Of a stretch of 64,000 nucleotides of DNA, positions 52,367 through 61,898 are shown piece after piece. Every line of letters starts with the position of its first letter. Within the stretch, counting starts at the first letter, position 1. The notes beneath the pieces were generated by a model that saw nothing but the letters and a program-made list of their open reading frames with translations, did no database searches and was not told the DNA's origin. The DNA comes from an uncultured Prolixibacteraceae bacterium (GTDB taxonomy: Bacteria; Bacteroidota; Bacteroidia; Bacteroidales; Prolixibacteraceae): assembly GCA_937915865.1 (NCBI GenBank), contig CALGIG010000015.1, positions 290,612 to 354,611 on the forward strand, read 5' to 3'. Position numbers and translations under genes: made by a program.

Positions 52367-54847
52367 ATGAAGAATTTATTGATTTTGATGCTTTTGTTTA
52401 TTTCTGTTGTCGCTTTTGCACAGGTACCTCCTGCCGGAACTGGTGGTGGTCCAAGGCCAAGAGAAAATATGGAAGCTAAAAATGGAAAAATAACTGGAAA
52501 AATTATAGATAGCGATACCAAAGAACCTATGGAATATGCTAATGTTTCAGTATTCCGTAAACAAGATTCAAAACTTGTGACTGGTAGTATTACAAATGCT
52601 TCCGGAGGTTTTCTGATTGATAACTTACCTTATGGAGCCTATTTTGTTGAGGCAAGTTTTATCGGGTTTGATAAAACCACCGTTAAGGATGTTAAGGTAA
52701 TTCCTAATGCGTCAACCGCTGATATTGGTACCATAAGTTTATCGGCATCGCGCGAGCAGATTGGAACTGTTGATGTTGTTGCCGAACGTAGCCGGGTAGA
52801 ATATAAAATTGATAAGAAAGTTATTAATGTTACCAATGATATTAATGCAACGGGCGGAACTGCTGTAACAGTTCTTGAAAACACTCCTTCAGTTGAGGTT
52901 GATATTGATGGAAACGTAAGCCTTCGAGGATCGTCGAGTTTTACTGTTCTTATTGATGGACGCCCGAGTGTGTTGAGCGGAAGTGATGCTTTGAAGCAAA
53001 TTCCTTCATCCGCAATTCAGAATATCGAAATCATCACTAATCCATCGGTAAAGTACGATCCCGATGGGATGGCAGGTATCATTAATGTGGTCATGAAGAA
53101 AAATATTTTGGCTGGCATTAATGGTATTGTAAACTTAAATATTGGAACTGGTGATAAGTATGGAACCGATTTCACCGTTAACTATAAAACAAAGAAATAC
53201 AATGTTTTTCTGGGTGGAAACTGGAACGACAATACTGATTGGGGTAAGTCGAAATCGACCCGAGAAACGTATGACAACGATACCACTACTTACTTAATTT
53301 CTTCGGGAACACGTAATATGTCGCGTGGAGGAACTCAGGTTCGTGGTGGTTTAGATTATTATATCACAGATAAAACAACCGTTACTGTTTCATCTGAAAT
53401 TGGTAGTTATAATTTTGATAGTTATGGGACTGGAAATTTGCATAATTATGATTTTCCTGCAAGTTTTGACATCTATTCGCTTCAGAACAATAACACCGGA
53501 AGAAAAGGAAATTATGTTAGTGCTAATGCCAATTTCCAGACTAAGTTTAATGAAATGGGAACGCACAAACTCGAAGGTTCGTTTAATTACAGAAACCGAG
53601 ATGGAAAGTCGGACGAAACTGTTGATGAAAATCAAACAGATACTGAATATACACATTTAGGCGAATATATTTCACGGGTGACTTCGCATGAAAACAGCAA
53701 TTCGAACGATTATCGGGCAAAATTAGACTATACCTTGCCATTTAAAAACGGTACCAAATATGAAGCTGGTTTACAAACACGAGTCGAAGACGAGTTTGAA
53801 GATCTCGATTTTAAGAGTTTTAATACTACCACGCAGCAATTTGAGAATAACCCGTTATTTACGAGTAGTATGGATTTTAAGGAGCAAATCCATTCGGCAT
53901 ATTCAACCTATACAGGTAGCTTAATTGGTATACAGTACGTTGCCGGGTTGAGAGGCGAATACAACAAACGAGAAATTACCCATTATAAAGAGAATGTGCC
54001 AAATACGTATAAATTAGACCGATTCGACTATTTCCCATCATTACATTTATCGTATGAATTGGCTGATCATAGTCAGTTGATGACAAGCTATTCCAAACGT
54101 GTTAACCGTCCTGATGGCCGAGACCTCGACCCATTTCCAAGTTATATGAATAAATATACCATTCGTAGTGGTAATCCGGCGTTAAAACCAGAATTTACGG
54201 ACTCGTATGAATTTAGTTACATGAAAAAATTTGGAGGATCATTCCTTTCTCTTGAAATGTTTTACAGAACTACCAATAACCTGATTACCCGAATAACCAA
54301 TGTTATTGACGACATAAGCTATATGACTGTTGATAATATGAACCACGATTATTCCCTTGGTGGTGAAGTGATGGGAAACATTAATATAACCAAATGGTTA
54401 CTGGTAAATACAAGTTTCTCTCTTTACAATTATAAACTTAAAGGTGAAGTTTTAGGAGAGTCGGTTGATAAGGAAAGTACAAATTATTCCGGGCGCTTGA
54501 ATGCTACTGTTAAATTTAATTCTGATAGCCGCTTGCAATTGAGCGGTTTTTATCGTGGACCTTCAGTTTCTGCACAAGGGACACAAAAAGGATCAGTTTT
54601 TACCAACTTATCGTACCGGCAGGATTTCATGAAAAGGAAGCTTACGGCAACAATTAGTGTTCGCGATTTGTTAGGAACTATGAGAATGCAGGGAACGTCT
54701 TATGGCGATAATTTCAGTTCAACATTCAAAATGACAAGAGAACCACGTGTGTTGATGCTTACTCTCAGTTATAAAATAAATAACTATAAGCTTGACCGGT
54801 CAGCATCGGACGAACAACGTAATGAAAATAATGATGATCTGTTTTAA
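52367..54847 (+). CDS. TonB-receptor-like outer-membrane barrel protein (OMP_b-brl_3 type)
   Basis: An 826-residue protein. A signal peptide ends AFAQ, then a Gly/Pro-rich stretch (PPAGTGGGPRPREN), a carboxypeptidase-regulatory-like domain (KITGKIIDSDTKEPMEYANV), a plug-like domain (VLENTPSVEVDIDGNVSLRG, VLIDGRPSVLSGSDALKQIP) and a long barrel ending with PRVLMLTLSYKINNYKLD. Such proteins form large barrels related to TonB-dependent receptors but lack SusD partners. Substrate unknown. It is monocistronic, with a strong terminator downstream. Confidence 0.88.
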   Translation: MKNLLILMLLFISVVAFAQVPPAGTGGGPRPRENMEAKNGKITGKIIDSDTKEPMEYANVSVFRKQDSKLVTGSITNASGGFLIDNLPYGAYFVEASFIGFDKTTVKDVKVIPNASTADIGTISLSASREQIGTVDVVAERSRVEYKIDKKVINVTNDINATGGTAVTVLENTPSVEVDIDGNVSLRGSSSFTVLIDGRPSVLSGSDALKQIPSSAIQNIEIITNPSVKYDPDGMAGIINVVMKKNILAGINGIVNLNIGTGDKYGTDFTVNYKTKKYNVFLGGNWNDNTDWGKSKSTRETYDNDTTTYLISSGTRNMSRGGTQVRGGLDYYITDKTTVTVSSEIGSYNFDSYGTGNLHNYDFPASFDIYSLQNNNTGRKGNYVSANANFQTKFNEMGTHKLEGSFNYRNRDGKSDETVDENQTDTEYTHLGEYISRVTSHENSNSNDYRAKLDYTLPFKNGTKYEAGLQTRVEDEFEDLDFKSFNTTTQQFENNPLFTSSMDFKEQIHSAYSTYTGSLIGIQYVAGLRGEYNKREITHYKENVPNTYKLDRFDYFPSLHLSYELADHSQLMTSYSKRVNRPDGRDLDPFPSYMNKYTIRSGNPALKPEFTDSYEFSYMKKFGGSFLSLEMFYRTTNNLITRITNVIDDISYMTVDNMNHDYSLGGEVMGNINITKWLLVNTSFSLYNYKLKGEVLGESVDKESTNYSGRLNATVKFNSDSRLQLSGFYRGPSVSAQGTQKGSVFTNLSYRQDFMKRKLTATISVRDLLGTMRMQGTSYGDNFSSTFKMTREPRVLMLTLSYKINNYKLDRSASDEQRNENNDDLF

Positions 54848-54874
54848 TCACAGAGAATTATTTTGAATAACAGC

Positions 54875-54906
54875 AAGCGAAACCTCCCCCGGGTTTCGCT
54901 TTTTTT
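54875..54906 (+). terminator. Intrinsic terminator after the barrel gene
   Basis: A 10-bp perfect stem AAGCGAAACC/GGTTTCGCTT with a C-rich loop, followed by seven Ts, 28 bp after the stop codon. Confidence 0.92.
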
Positions 54907-54996
54907 ATGCCTAAAATTAACGTCATGACATCAGTTACTAATCAAGATTTGAAGCAAATAATTACCTTTGATTTATCCATAAGTAATTAGTCGCTG

Positions 54997-55812
54997 ATGA
55001 AGCTATTCGTTATATCCATCTTTTTATTATTCCCGTTTGTTGGCGAAGCTCAACTTTTCCCTAATGTTGTCGATTTTCACGGCAAAATCGATAAGGTAAC
55101 CGAAAAAAAATACGGGAAAGAATATGCAACCAACAAAAAGGATTCAGGAGTATTTAAGCCTGGAAGGTTTTCCGGATGGAAATATATTTATTTGTTCGAC
55201 GAGAACTCGAAATTAACAAAACAAGTCAACATTTTTCTCAATCAGGTGCAGGCCGAATCAATTTATCAGCGGACTAAAACAGGCGATAAGATCGTTATTG
55301 AGCGTGAGATAATTAGCTATACCGACCTTACAAAGCCTGGAAATTGTGTTGAATATGAGAATTTTATTAATCAGAAAGGTCAAATTCAGAAAGTTAATTA
55401 CTGGTCGGTTGATTTAAAGAAAAATACACGCGAACTGTTTTTAGTTGAAAGTGATGCCGAATATAGGAGGGAAAGGCTGCAATCGTTTGTTCGCCACAAT
55501 GTAAACGAAAAAGGAGATTTAGATACCGGCGAACGCTGCGAGTTGATTTACGATGGAGCTGGCCGTTTAATCCGAATAGAACGGAAAGATATTGAAACTG
55601 AGTTAAAAACCATACTGAACTATACGTATAATCCACATGGATTTCTTGACCATTATTCGGTCGACTTCATGGTTGGCTTGCCGGTTTGGGGCAAAAACCC
55701 AAAGCAGGATATTTACTATAAATTTGACAGACAAGGCAATTGGGTACGAAAATATTGGTATTCGGGTAAAAAACGATACATTGAAGCACGGCGAGTTATA
55801 AAATACAAGTAA
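54997..55812 (+). CDS. Exported protein of unknown function with YD-like beta hairpins
   Basis: A 271-residue protein. A signal peptide (residues 1-18, ending VGEA) is followed by repeated strand-turn-strand units: WKYIYLFDENSKLTKQVNIF, CELIYDGAGRLIRIERKDIE, LNYTYNPHGFLDHYSVDF and IYYKFDRQGNWVRKYWYSGK. This YDxxG-R/NL pattern is that of YD-repeat (RHS-like) beta structures, common in Bacteroidota hypothetical proteins. I do not recognise a function. It lies 9 bp before the GNAT gene on the same strand, suggesting a shared transcript. Confidence 0.65.
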   Translation: MKLFVISIFLLFPFVGEAQLFPNVVDFHGKIDKVTEKKYGKEYATNKKDSGVFKPGRFSGWKYIYLFDENSKLTKQVNIFLNQVQAESIYQRTKTGDKIVIEREIISYTDLTKPGNCVEYENFINQKGQIQKVNYWSVDLKKNTRELFLVESDAEYRRERLQSFVRHNVNEKGDLDTGERCELIYDGAGRLIRIERKDIETELKTILNYTYNPHGFLDHYSVDFMVGLPVWGKNPKQDIYYKFDRQGNWVRKYWYSGKKRYIEARRVIKYK

Positions 55813-55821
55813 ACTTTTCCA

Positions 55822-56358
55822 ATGGCTGAAATTCAACTTGAAACTTCACGATTGTTTCTCAGACCAATCGAGTTAAGCGATTCACCTGTAATCCTGAAAT
55901 ACAGGTCTGATGCTGAAGCTAACAAATACCAGGGCTGGGTGCCAAAGAACCTTGAGGATGTTCATGATTTTATCTGCCACCGTGTTTGTCGTCAGATTAA
56001 TCAAGCCGGAAGCTGGTTCCAATTGGTAATTATCAGAAAAGATAGTGGTGAATTGATTGGCGATATTGGGATTCATTTTCTTACAGAAGAACCTTTTTGT
56101 ACCGAATTGGGAATTACAGTTGATCAGGAACATTGGAATAAAGGATTTGCGAATGAAGCTTTATCGGAAGTAATTACCTTCCTTTTTCTGAGACTAGGTA
56201 AACAGAAAATTATTGTGTCAATTGATCCGAGAAACAAACCTTCGATAAAACTATTTGAGCGATTGGGATTTGTGCAAGAATTCTATACTGAAAAAAGCTT
56301 TTTCCTGAATGGTGAATGGGTTGACGATTTGGTGATGGGGTTACAATTATCAGAATAA
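55822..56358 (+). CDS. GNAT-family N-acetyltransferase (RimJ/RimL-like)
   Basis: A 178-residue acetyltransferase. It opens LETSRLFLRPIELSD, the usual RimJ/RimL N-terminus, and has the acetyl-CoA-binding motif WNKGFANEALSEVITFLF and the C-terminal IDPRNKPSIKLFERLGF. The substrate (ribosomal protein, antibiotic or other amine) cannot be predicted. It follows the YD-like protein by 9 bp and is convergent with mfd. Confidence 0.9.
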   Translation: MAEIQLETSRLFLRPIELSDSPVILKYRSDAEANKYQGWVPKNLEDVHDFICHRVCRQINQAGSWFQLVIIRKDSGELIGDIGIHFLTEEPFCTELGITVDQEHWNKGFANEALSEVITFLFLRLGKQKIIVSIDPRNKPSIKLFERLGFVQEFYTEKSFFLNGEWVDDLVMGLQLSE

Positions 56359-56377
56359 AGCTTGAATATTATCGACT

Positions 56378-59300
56378 TTATTCTGCCCCAACTCCTTCCA
56401 AAATTTCTTTCGCTTTTTTAACGGTTTTTATTTTCTCGAAGGTAAGCGACAATCGGTTGTTGCTCTCTTTCATGCGACATGTTTGGTGATGTTTTTGCAC
56501 ATACTGCAACACCTTGCTAAAGGTAGCCGATTGGTAAAACGGCGACTGAGGATCGGAAATAAAATGGCAAACCATTTTATGGTGTTTCAATATAACTTTT
56601 TCCATCCCCAAATCAATGGCAATTCGGCGAAGGCGCACAACTTCAATTAATTCAATACTTTCCGGTGGAAGTTTTCCAAAGCGGTCTATCAATCCGGCTT
56701 CAAACTGAACCAAAGTTTCTTCAGTTTCAATGTTATCAAGCTCGCGGTAGAGTAACATACGTTCCGAAATGCTTTGGATATATTTATCTGGGAATAAAAG
56801 TTCCAGATCAGTATCAATCTGGCAGTCGCTGGCAAATTTCACATTCAGGAATGCGCGCGACGAATCTTCTTTTTCGTCCTTGAAGATATCTTTAAATTCG
56901 GTTTGTTTCAGTTCCAGAATAGCTTCATTCAAAATGCGGTGATAGGTTTCGAACCCAATGTCGGCTATAAATCCGCTTTGCTCGGCTCCAAGCAGGTTTC
57001 CTGCTCCACGAATGTCTAAATCCTGCATTGCAATGTTGAACCCACTGCCCAATTCCGAAAATTCTTCGATGGCTTTAAGCCGGCGACGTGCTTCGGCAGT
57101 AAGCGTTGATAGCGGTGGAGCCAACAGGTAGCAAAATGCTTTTTTGTTCGAGCGGCCCACACGACCACGTAACTGGTGCAGATCACTCAGCCCGAAATTT
57201 TCAGCATGGTTTATGATGATAGTATTGGCATTCGAAATGTCCAATCCCGATTCGATGATGGTAGTAGCAATCAAAACATCAAATTCGCCATTGATAAAAT
57301 CCATCATCACTTTTTCAAGTTTTTCGCCTTCCATTTGGCCATGACCAACAGCAGTACGGACCCCTGGTACAATTTTCCTGATCTCAGATTCAACTTCGTA
57401 TATATTCGAAACACGGTTGTGAATGAAAAATACCTGTCCACCTCTTGCTATTTCGTATTGAATAGCCTCACGGATAATATCGACATTAAACCCGTGTAAT
57501 TCGGTAGCAATAGGGTAGCGGTTGGGTGGTGGCGTTTGTATGATCGACAGGTCACGTGCACCCATCATCGAGAATTGTAGAGTACGAGGAATGGGTGTTG
57601 CCGTTAAGGTTAGTGTGTCTACATTTACCTTCAATTGTTTTAGCTTTTCTTTGACCGAAACGCCGAATTTTTGTTCCTCGTCAACAATTAGTAACCCCAT
57701 ATCTTTGAAAACCACTTCTTTCCCAACCAACTTGTGGGTGCCAATTAAAATATCAACTTTTCCCGCTTTGGTGTCGGCTAAAATTTGTTTGATGTCGGCT
57801 GGTTTTTTTAACCGACTGATATATTCAATCCTTGCCGGGAAATCTTTTAGCCGCTCGGAAAAGGTTTTATAATGTTGAAGCGCCAAAATGGTAGTGGGCA
57901 CCAAAACGGCAACTTGTTTGCTGTCGGTCACTGCTTTAAAGGCTGCACGAATGGCAATTTCAGTTTTTCCGAAACCAACATCTCCGCAAACCAGGCGGTC
58001 CATTGGAACTTCCTTTTCCATATCTTCCTTCACTGCAATAGTCGATTTGGTCTGGTCGGGCGTATCTTCGTAAATAAACGAAGCTTCCAGTTCTTTCTGC
58101 AGATATGAATCAGGTGAAAATGCAAAACCATGTTCGTGAAGCCGTTGAGCATACAGTTCGATAAGGTCTTTTGCAATATCTTTTACCTTTGCTTTAGTGC
58201 GGTCTTTCAGTTTTTGCCAGGCGCCGCTTCCAAGCTTACTGATGTTAGGTTCGGTTCCGTCTTTACCCTTATATTTCGAAATACGGTGAAGGTTGTGAAT
58301 GCTTACCAAAAGTACGTCATTGTCCCTGTATGTCAATCGTATAGCTTCTTGTAGCTTTCCGTCAACTTCGGTTTTTACCAAACCTGCAAAACGTCCTATC
58401 CCATGATCGACATGCACTACCCAGTCGCCTTGGTGCAACATATTTAATTCCTTAAGGGTAATGCTGTCGCGTTCGGCTTTTCTCGATTTAATTTGGAAAC
58501 GGTGATAACGTTCAAAAATCTGGTGATCAGTAAAACAGCAAATCTTCAGATCATTATCAATAAAGCCCTCGTGTAGTGTAAAATCTACAGGCTGAAAATC
58601 AACTTTTAACTCTCTATCTTTAAAAATAGCTTTCAATCGGTCGGTTTGCGAAACATTGGTCGAAAGAATATAATTTTTAAAGCCTTCTGCCTGATGGTTG
58701 ATAAGGTTTTCAGCCAGCAAATCAAAGTTTTTATTGAAAACGGGTTGGTGCGTAGTCCCGTATTTTATAACCTTACTTTTGTCGAAAAATACTTTTACCC
58801 CAAATTCGGCACAGGTAAACTGGTTAATTTCCTTTATAAATTCTTTTCCCGGAAGCAATTTTTCGAACCAAGTCTTCCGATCTTCTTCTGTTTCTGCTTT
58901 TTCGATGGTTTGGGTAAAATCGTGGTCCATCTGATCTGCAATCAGCTGTATATCGTTCAGGATAAGAATACTGTCAGATGGAATAAAATTCAGGAAACTG
59001 ATGCGGCCTTCCTCGGTTAAATTCTCCTGAATATTGGGTATGATACTGATTTTAGAATGAGATTCTTTCGAAATCTGGTTGTCGAGGTTGAAACTTCTGA
59101 TCGAATCAACTTCATCACCAAAGAAATCAATACGGAATGGATCTTCTGAGGCAAACGAATAAATATCAACAATTCCACCGCGGATAGAGTATTGACCAGG
59201 TTCGTATACAAAATCGACCCGCTCAAAACCATATTCGTAAAGTACCTCGTTCACGAATTCAATCGATAGTTTATCACCCTTCGAAACATGGAATGTATTT

Positions 59301-59716
59301 GATGCCAGACCTTCGCCCGATATAACTTTTTCGACCAATGCTTCAGGGTAGGTTATTATAACCAGCGAGCCCCCCTGTTTAAGGGAACTAAGGACTTCAG
59401 TTCGCAGTATAATATTTTCCTGTTCAATGGTTTCGTAATTCACCGAGCGTTTGTACGACGAAGGGAAAAACAATACCGGAACTTCAGTAGAAAGTGTATT
59501 CAAATCGTCATAAAAATACGATGCTTCTTCTCTGTCGTTCAGGCAAATAACGAATGTTTTTGGAATGCTTTCGGAAAGTAAACAGGTTAAGATACTTCGG
59601 GCAGAGCCAACAATTCCCTGCAGATGAACCTTTTCACCCGGGGTATTTAGCAGCTCACGTAACTCGCTTTTATGTTCGTGCCCGCTAAAAAGTTTCCTGA
59701 ACTCTTTTCGATCCAA
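56378..59716 (-). CDS. mfd: Transcription-repair coupling factor
   Basis: About 1112 residues from a TTG at 59716 (LDRKEFRKLFSGHE); no ATG is available and a further TTG at 59737 lies inside a likely promoter. Domains: UvrB-like N-terminal part (GSARSILTCLL, YSIRGGIVDIYSFASEDPFR), CarD-like RNA-polymerase-binding domain (GDWVVHVDHGIGRFAGL), translocase with Walker A GDVGFGKTEIAIRA, DEEQ box, and C-terminal TRCF domain. It removes stalled RNA polymerase at DNA lesions and recruits UvrA. It is transcribed alone, divergent from ppk2. Confidence 0.94.
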   Translation of the reverse strand: MDRKEFRKLFSGHEHKSELRELLNTPGEKVHLQGIVGSARSILTCLLSESIPKTFVICLNDREEASYFYDDLNTLSTEVPVLFFPSSYKRSVNYETIEQENIILRTEVLSSLKQGGSLVIITYPEALVEKVISGEGLASNTFHVSKGDKLSIEFVNEVLYEYGFERVDFVYEPGQYSIRGGIVDIYSFASEDPFRIDFFGDEVDSIRSFNLDNQISKESHSKISIIPNIQENLTEEGRISFLNFIPSDSILILNDIQLIADQMDHDFTQTIEKAETEEDRKTWFEKLLPGKEFIKEINQFTCAEFGVKVFFDKSKVIKYGTTHQPVFNKNFDLLAENLINHQAEGFKNYILSTNVSQTDRLKAIFKDRELKVDFQPVDFTLHEGFIDNDLKICCFTDHQIFERYHRFQIKSRKAERDSITLKELNMLHQGDWVVHVDHGIGRFAGLVKTEVDGKLQEAIRLTYRDNDVLLVSIHNLHRISKYKGKDGTEPNISKLGSGAWQKLKDRTKAKVKDIAKDLIELYAQRLHEHGFAFSPDSYLQKELEASFIYEDTPDQTKSTIAVKEDMEKEVPMDRLVCGDVGFGKTEIAIRAAFKAVTDSKQVAVLVPTTILALQHYKTFSERLKDFPARIEYISRLKKPADIKQILADTKAGKVDILIGTHKLVGKEVVFKDMGLLIVDEEQKFGVSVKEKLKQLKVNVDTLTLTATPIPRTLQFSMMGARDLSIIQTPPPNRYPIATELHGFNVDIIREAIQYEIARGGQVFFIHNRVSNIYEVESEIRKIVPGVRTAVGHGQMEGEKLEKVMMDFINGEFDVLIATTIIESGLDISNANTIIINHAENFGLSDLHQLRGRVGRSNKKAFCYLLAPPLSTLTAEARRRLKAIEEFSELGSGFNIAMQDLDIRGAGNLLGAEQSGFIADIGFETYHRILNEAILELKQTEFKDIFKDEKEDSSRAFLNVKFASDCQIDTDLELLFPDKYIQSISERMLLYRELDNIETEETLVQFEAGLIDRFGKLPPESIELIEVVRLRRIAIDLGMEKVILKHHKMVCHFISDPQSPFYQSATFSKVLQYVQKHHQTCRMKESNNRLSLTFEKIKTVKKAKEILEGVGAE

Positions 59717-59734
59717 AACAAAAATATTAGGTTG

Positions 59735-59742
59735 CAAATGTA
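59735..59742 (-). promoter_or_regulatory. Likely -7 element of mfd
   Basis: TACATTTG on the minus strand matches TAnnTTTG. A TTTG lies at 59767-59770, 24 bp upstream, slightly longer than usual. The transcript would start near 59728, giving a leader of about 12 nt before the TTG at 59716. Confidence 0.45.
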
Positions 59743-59877
59743 ACCATTAATACACGAAAGTGTTCGCAAAGATGAGCGAGATCCCTTTTTTTCAGGAGAG
59801 GCAGAATTATTAAGCATCAATGTTGATTAACTGTCTGATATTTTGTAATTTTCAAATTCCATATCAAATTGCACATC

Positions 59878-60783
59878 ATGAGTAAAAATTCAGACAAAAA
59901 GCATTCGAAACATCTCGACGATGGTTTAAAAAGCATTGAATCAGAGAAAAGGGACCACCAGGTAATCAGTAAAAAGAAGTACAATAAAGAACTCCGGAAA
60001 CTGGAAGTTGAGTTGATTAAACTCCAGGAATGGGTAAAGTATAAACAACTCAAGGTGGTTGTTTTGTTCGAAGGCCGCGATGCAGCAGGAAAAGGAGGGG
60101 TAATTAAACGAATTGCGGGGCCGCTTAATCCACGTATTTGCCGGATTTCGGCGCTGGGTACTCCCACCGAGAAGGAAAAGTCGCAGTGGTATTTCCAGCG
60201 GTACACTTCTCATTTACCTTCAGGAGGCGAAATCGTTTTATTCGATCGTAGCTGGTACAATCGAGCTGGTGTAGAGCATGTAATGGGTTTTTGCACCGAC
60301 GAACAGTATGAGGAATTTTTCAGGAGTTCGCCAGAATTTGAACGGATGTTGGTGCGTTCGGGCATCCTTCTGATTAAATACTGGTTTTCTGTTTCTGATG
60401 AAGAACAGGAACTGCGTTTTCAAGCCCGGCTGAATGATGTGACCAAACGGTGGAAATTGAGCCCTATGGATATTCTTTCGCGCGAAAAGTGGGTGGAATA
60501 TTCCAAGGCCAAGGACGAAATGTTTAAATTTACTGATATAAAACAAGCGCCTTGGTATGTTGTCCCGGCCGATAATAAACGCTTGGCGCGGCTTAATTGC
60601 ATCAGTCATTTGCTAAGCCTGATCCCGTATGAACAGGTTCCTTCGGAGCCCATTGAACTTTCTCCGCGTAAGGAATATCCGGCTTACATGCGGACTCCTA
60701 TTTCTGATCAGACGTTTGTCCCCAACCGGTATGGGCGGAAAAAAGAAAAAGCCAATGAAGAGATAATAGAGCCTCAGGAATAA
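59878..60783 (+). CDS. ppk2: Polyphosphate kinase 2
   Basis: About 301 residues from the ATG at 59878 (a TTG at 59869 is less likely), a single-domain PPK2. Walker A FEGRDAAGKGG (residues 64-74) and Walker B LFDRSWYNRAGVE (121-133) match the family, followed by a lid segment (RFQARLNDVTKRWKLSPMD). PPK2 enzymes use inorganic polyphosphate to phosphorylate nucleoside diphosphates or monophosphates; the subclass (I versus III) cannot be decided safely by eye. It is 44 bp upstream of the CorA gene on the same strand, divergent from mfd. Confidence 0.92.
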   Translation: MSKNSDKKHSKHLDDGLKSIESEKRDHQVISKKKYNKELRKLEVELIKLQEWVKYKQLKVVVLFEGRDAAGKGGVIKRIAGPLNPRICRISALGTPTEKEKSQWYFQRYTSHLPSGGEIVLFDRSWYNRAGVEHVMGFCTDEQYEEFFRSSPEFERMLVRSGILLIKYWFSVSDEEQELRFQARLNDVTKRWKLSPMDILSREKWVEYSKAKDEMFKFTDIKQAPWYVVPADNKRLARLNCISHLLSLIPYEQVPSEPIELSPRKEYPAYMRTPISDQTFVPNRYGRKKEKANEEIIEPQE

Positions 60784-60827
60784 AAACGTATTTTAGTTGC
60801 CTGAATTACATTAACTACGTTTGTTAC

Positions 60828-61892
60828 ATGGCACGATTTCTTAACGACCGGAAAAAGGTAACCGGAAAGATTCCTGGCTCACTCATTCATTTAGGAAGCA
60901 AAAAGATTGAAAAGCCGCTGATTCGGTTCATTACTTTCACCAACGATAAGTTAATTGACACCCAGCCGGAAACGTTGGAAGAATGTATGCCTTATCTGAC
61001 AGATGGAACCATTAGCTGGATAAGTGTTTACGGACTGCATGATGCTGAGCTGATTAAGACTCTTGGCGAATTATTTGACATTCATAGTCTTCTGCTCGAA
61101 GATATGCTTAATACCGATCAACGTCCGAAAATTACCGAAACCAATAAATTGTTAATTATTATCCTGAAAATTTTGGATTTCGACGAAAAAACCAAAGAAT
61201 TGAGTTCGAACCAGATATCAATGATTCTTGATGATTCGTTCCTGATTACACTTCAGGAAAAGGAAGGACATTATTTCGATTCGATTCGTGAACGTATTCA
61301 TAATGGTACCGGTCGTGTACGACGAAAAGGCGCTGATTATCTGACGTATGCGTTACTCGATACAATTGTTGACAATTACCTGATTAATATTGAGATGCTC
61401 GGAAATATTATTGAAAAAACGGAACCACGAATTTTTCTACCGAAACAAAAAAATTTGATCCAGGAGATATACAGGCACAAAACCGAAATTAACTTTTTAC
61501 GGAAGAATATTCGTCCGGTGAAAGAAATTGTTCATCAGTTGATTGAAAATGAATCGGGTTTTGTCGCCGACGATAACCTGAAGTATTTTCACGACCTGAA
61601 CGACTTGATTATGCAGGCTTCGGAAACTATTGAAATTTACCAGATGATGCTCAGTGACCAAATGAACATTTACAATGCCAATCTGGATTTAAGGGCTAAC
61701 GAAATCATGAAAGTGCTCACCATTTTCTCTGCATTTTTTATCCCAATAACTTTTGTGGCTGGCGTTTATGGTACCAATTTCGAGTACATTCCCGAACTCA
61801 AAATGAGATATGGTTACTTGTATTTTTGGGCCATAATGATTTTGATAACTATAGCATTAACTTTCTATTTTAAAAAAAGAAAGTGGTTCTAG
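60828..61892 (+). CDS. corA: CorA-type divalent cation transporter with a GTN motif
   Basis: A 354-residue CorA-family protein: N-terminal cytoplasmic alpha/beta domain (residues 1-~240), a long stalk helix, and two C-terminal membrane helices (IFSAFFIPITFVAGVYG and YLYFWAIMILITIALTFYF). The pore-mouth signature is Y-G-T-N (residues 314-317) instead of the near-invariant Y-G-M-N. A basic KKRKWF tail follows. It probably carries Mg2+ or a related ion; the M-to-T change may alter selectivity. It is likely co-transcribed with ppk2. Confidence 0.9.
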   Translation: MARFLNDRKKVTGKIPGSLIHLGSKKIEKPLIRFITFTNDKLIDTQPETLEECMPYLTDGTISWISVYGLHDAELIKTLGELFDIHSLLLEDMLNTDQRPKITETNKLLIIILKILDFDEKTKELSSNQISMILDDSFLITLQEKEGHYFDSIRERIHNGTGRVRRKGADYLTYALLDTIVDNYLINIEMLGNIIEKTEPRIFLPKQKNLIQEIYRHKTEINFLRKNIRPVKEIVHQLIENESGFVADDNLKYFHDLNDLIMQASETIEIYQMMLSDQMNIYNANLDLRANEIMKVLTIFSAFFIPITFVAGVYGTNFEYIPELKMRYGYLYFWAIMILITIALTFYFKKRKWF

Positions 61893-61898
61893 TTTGAA

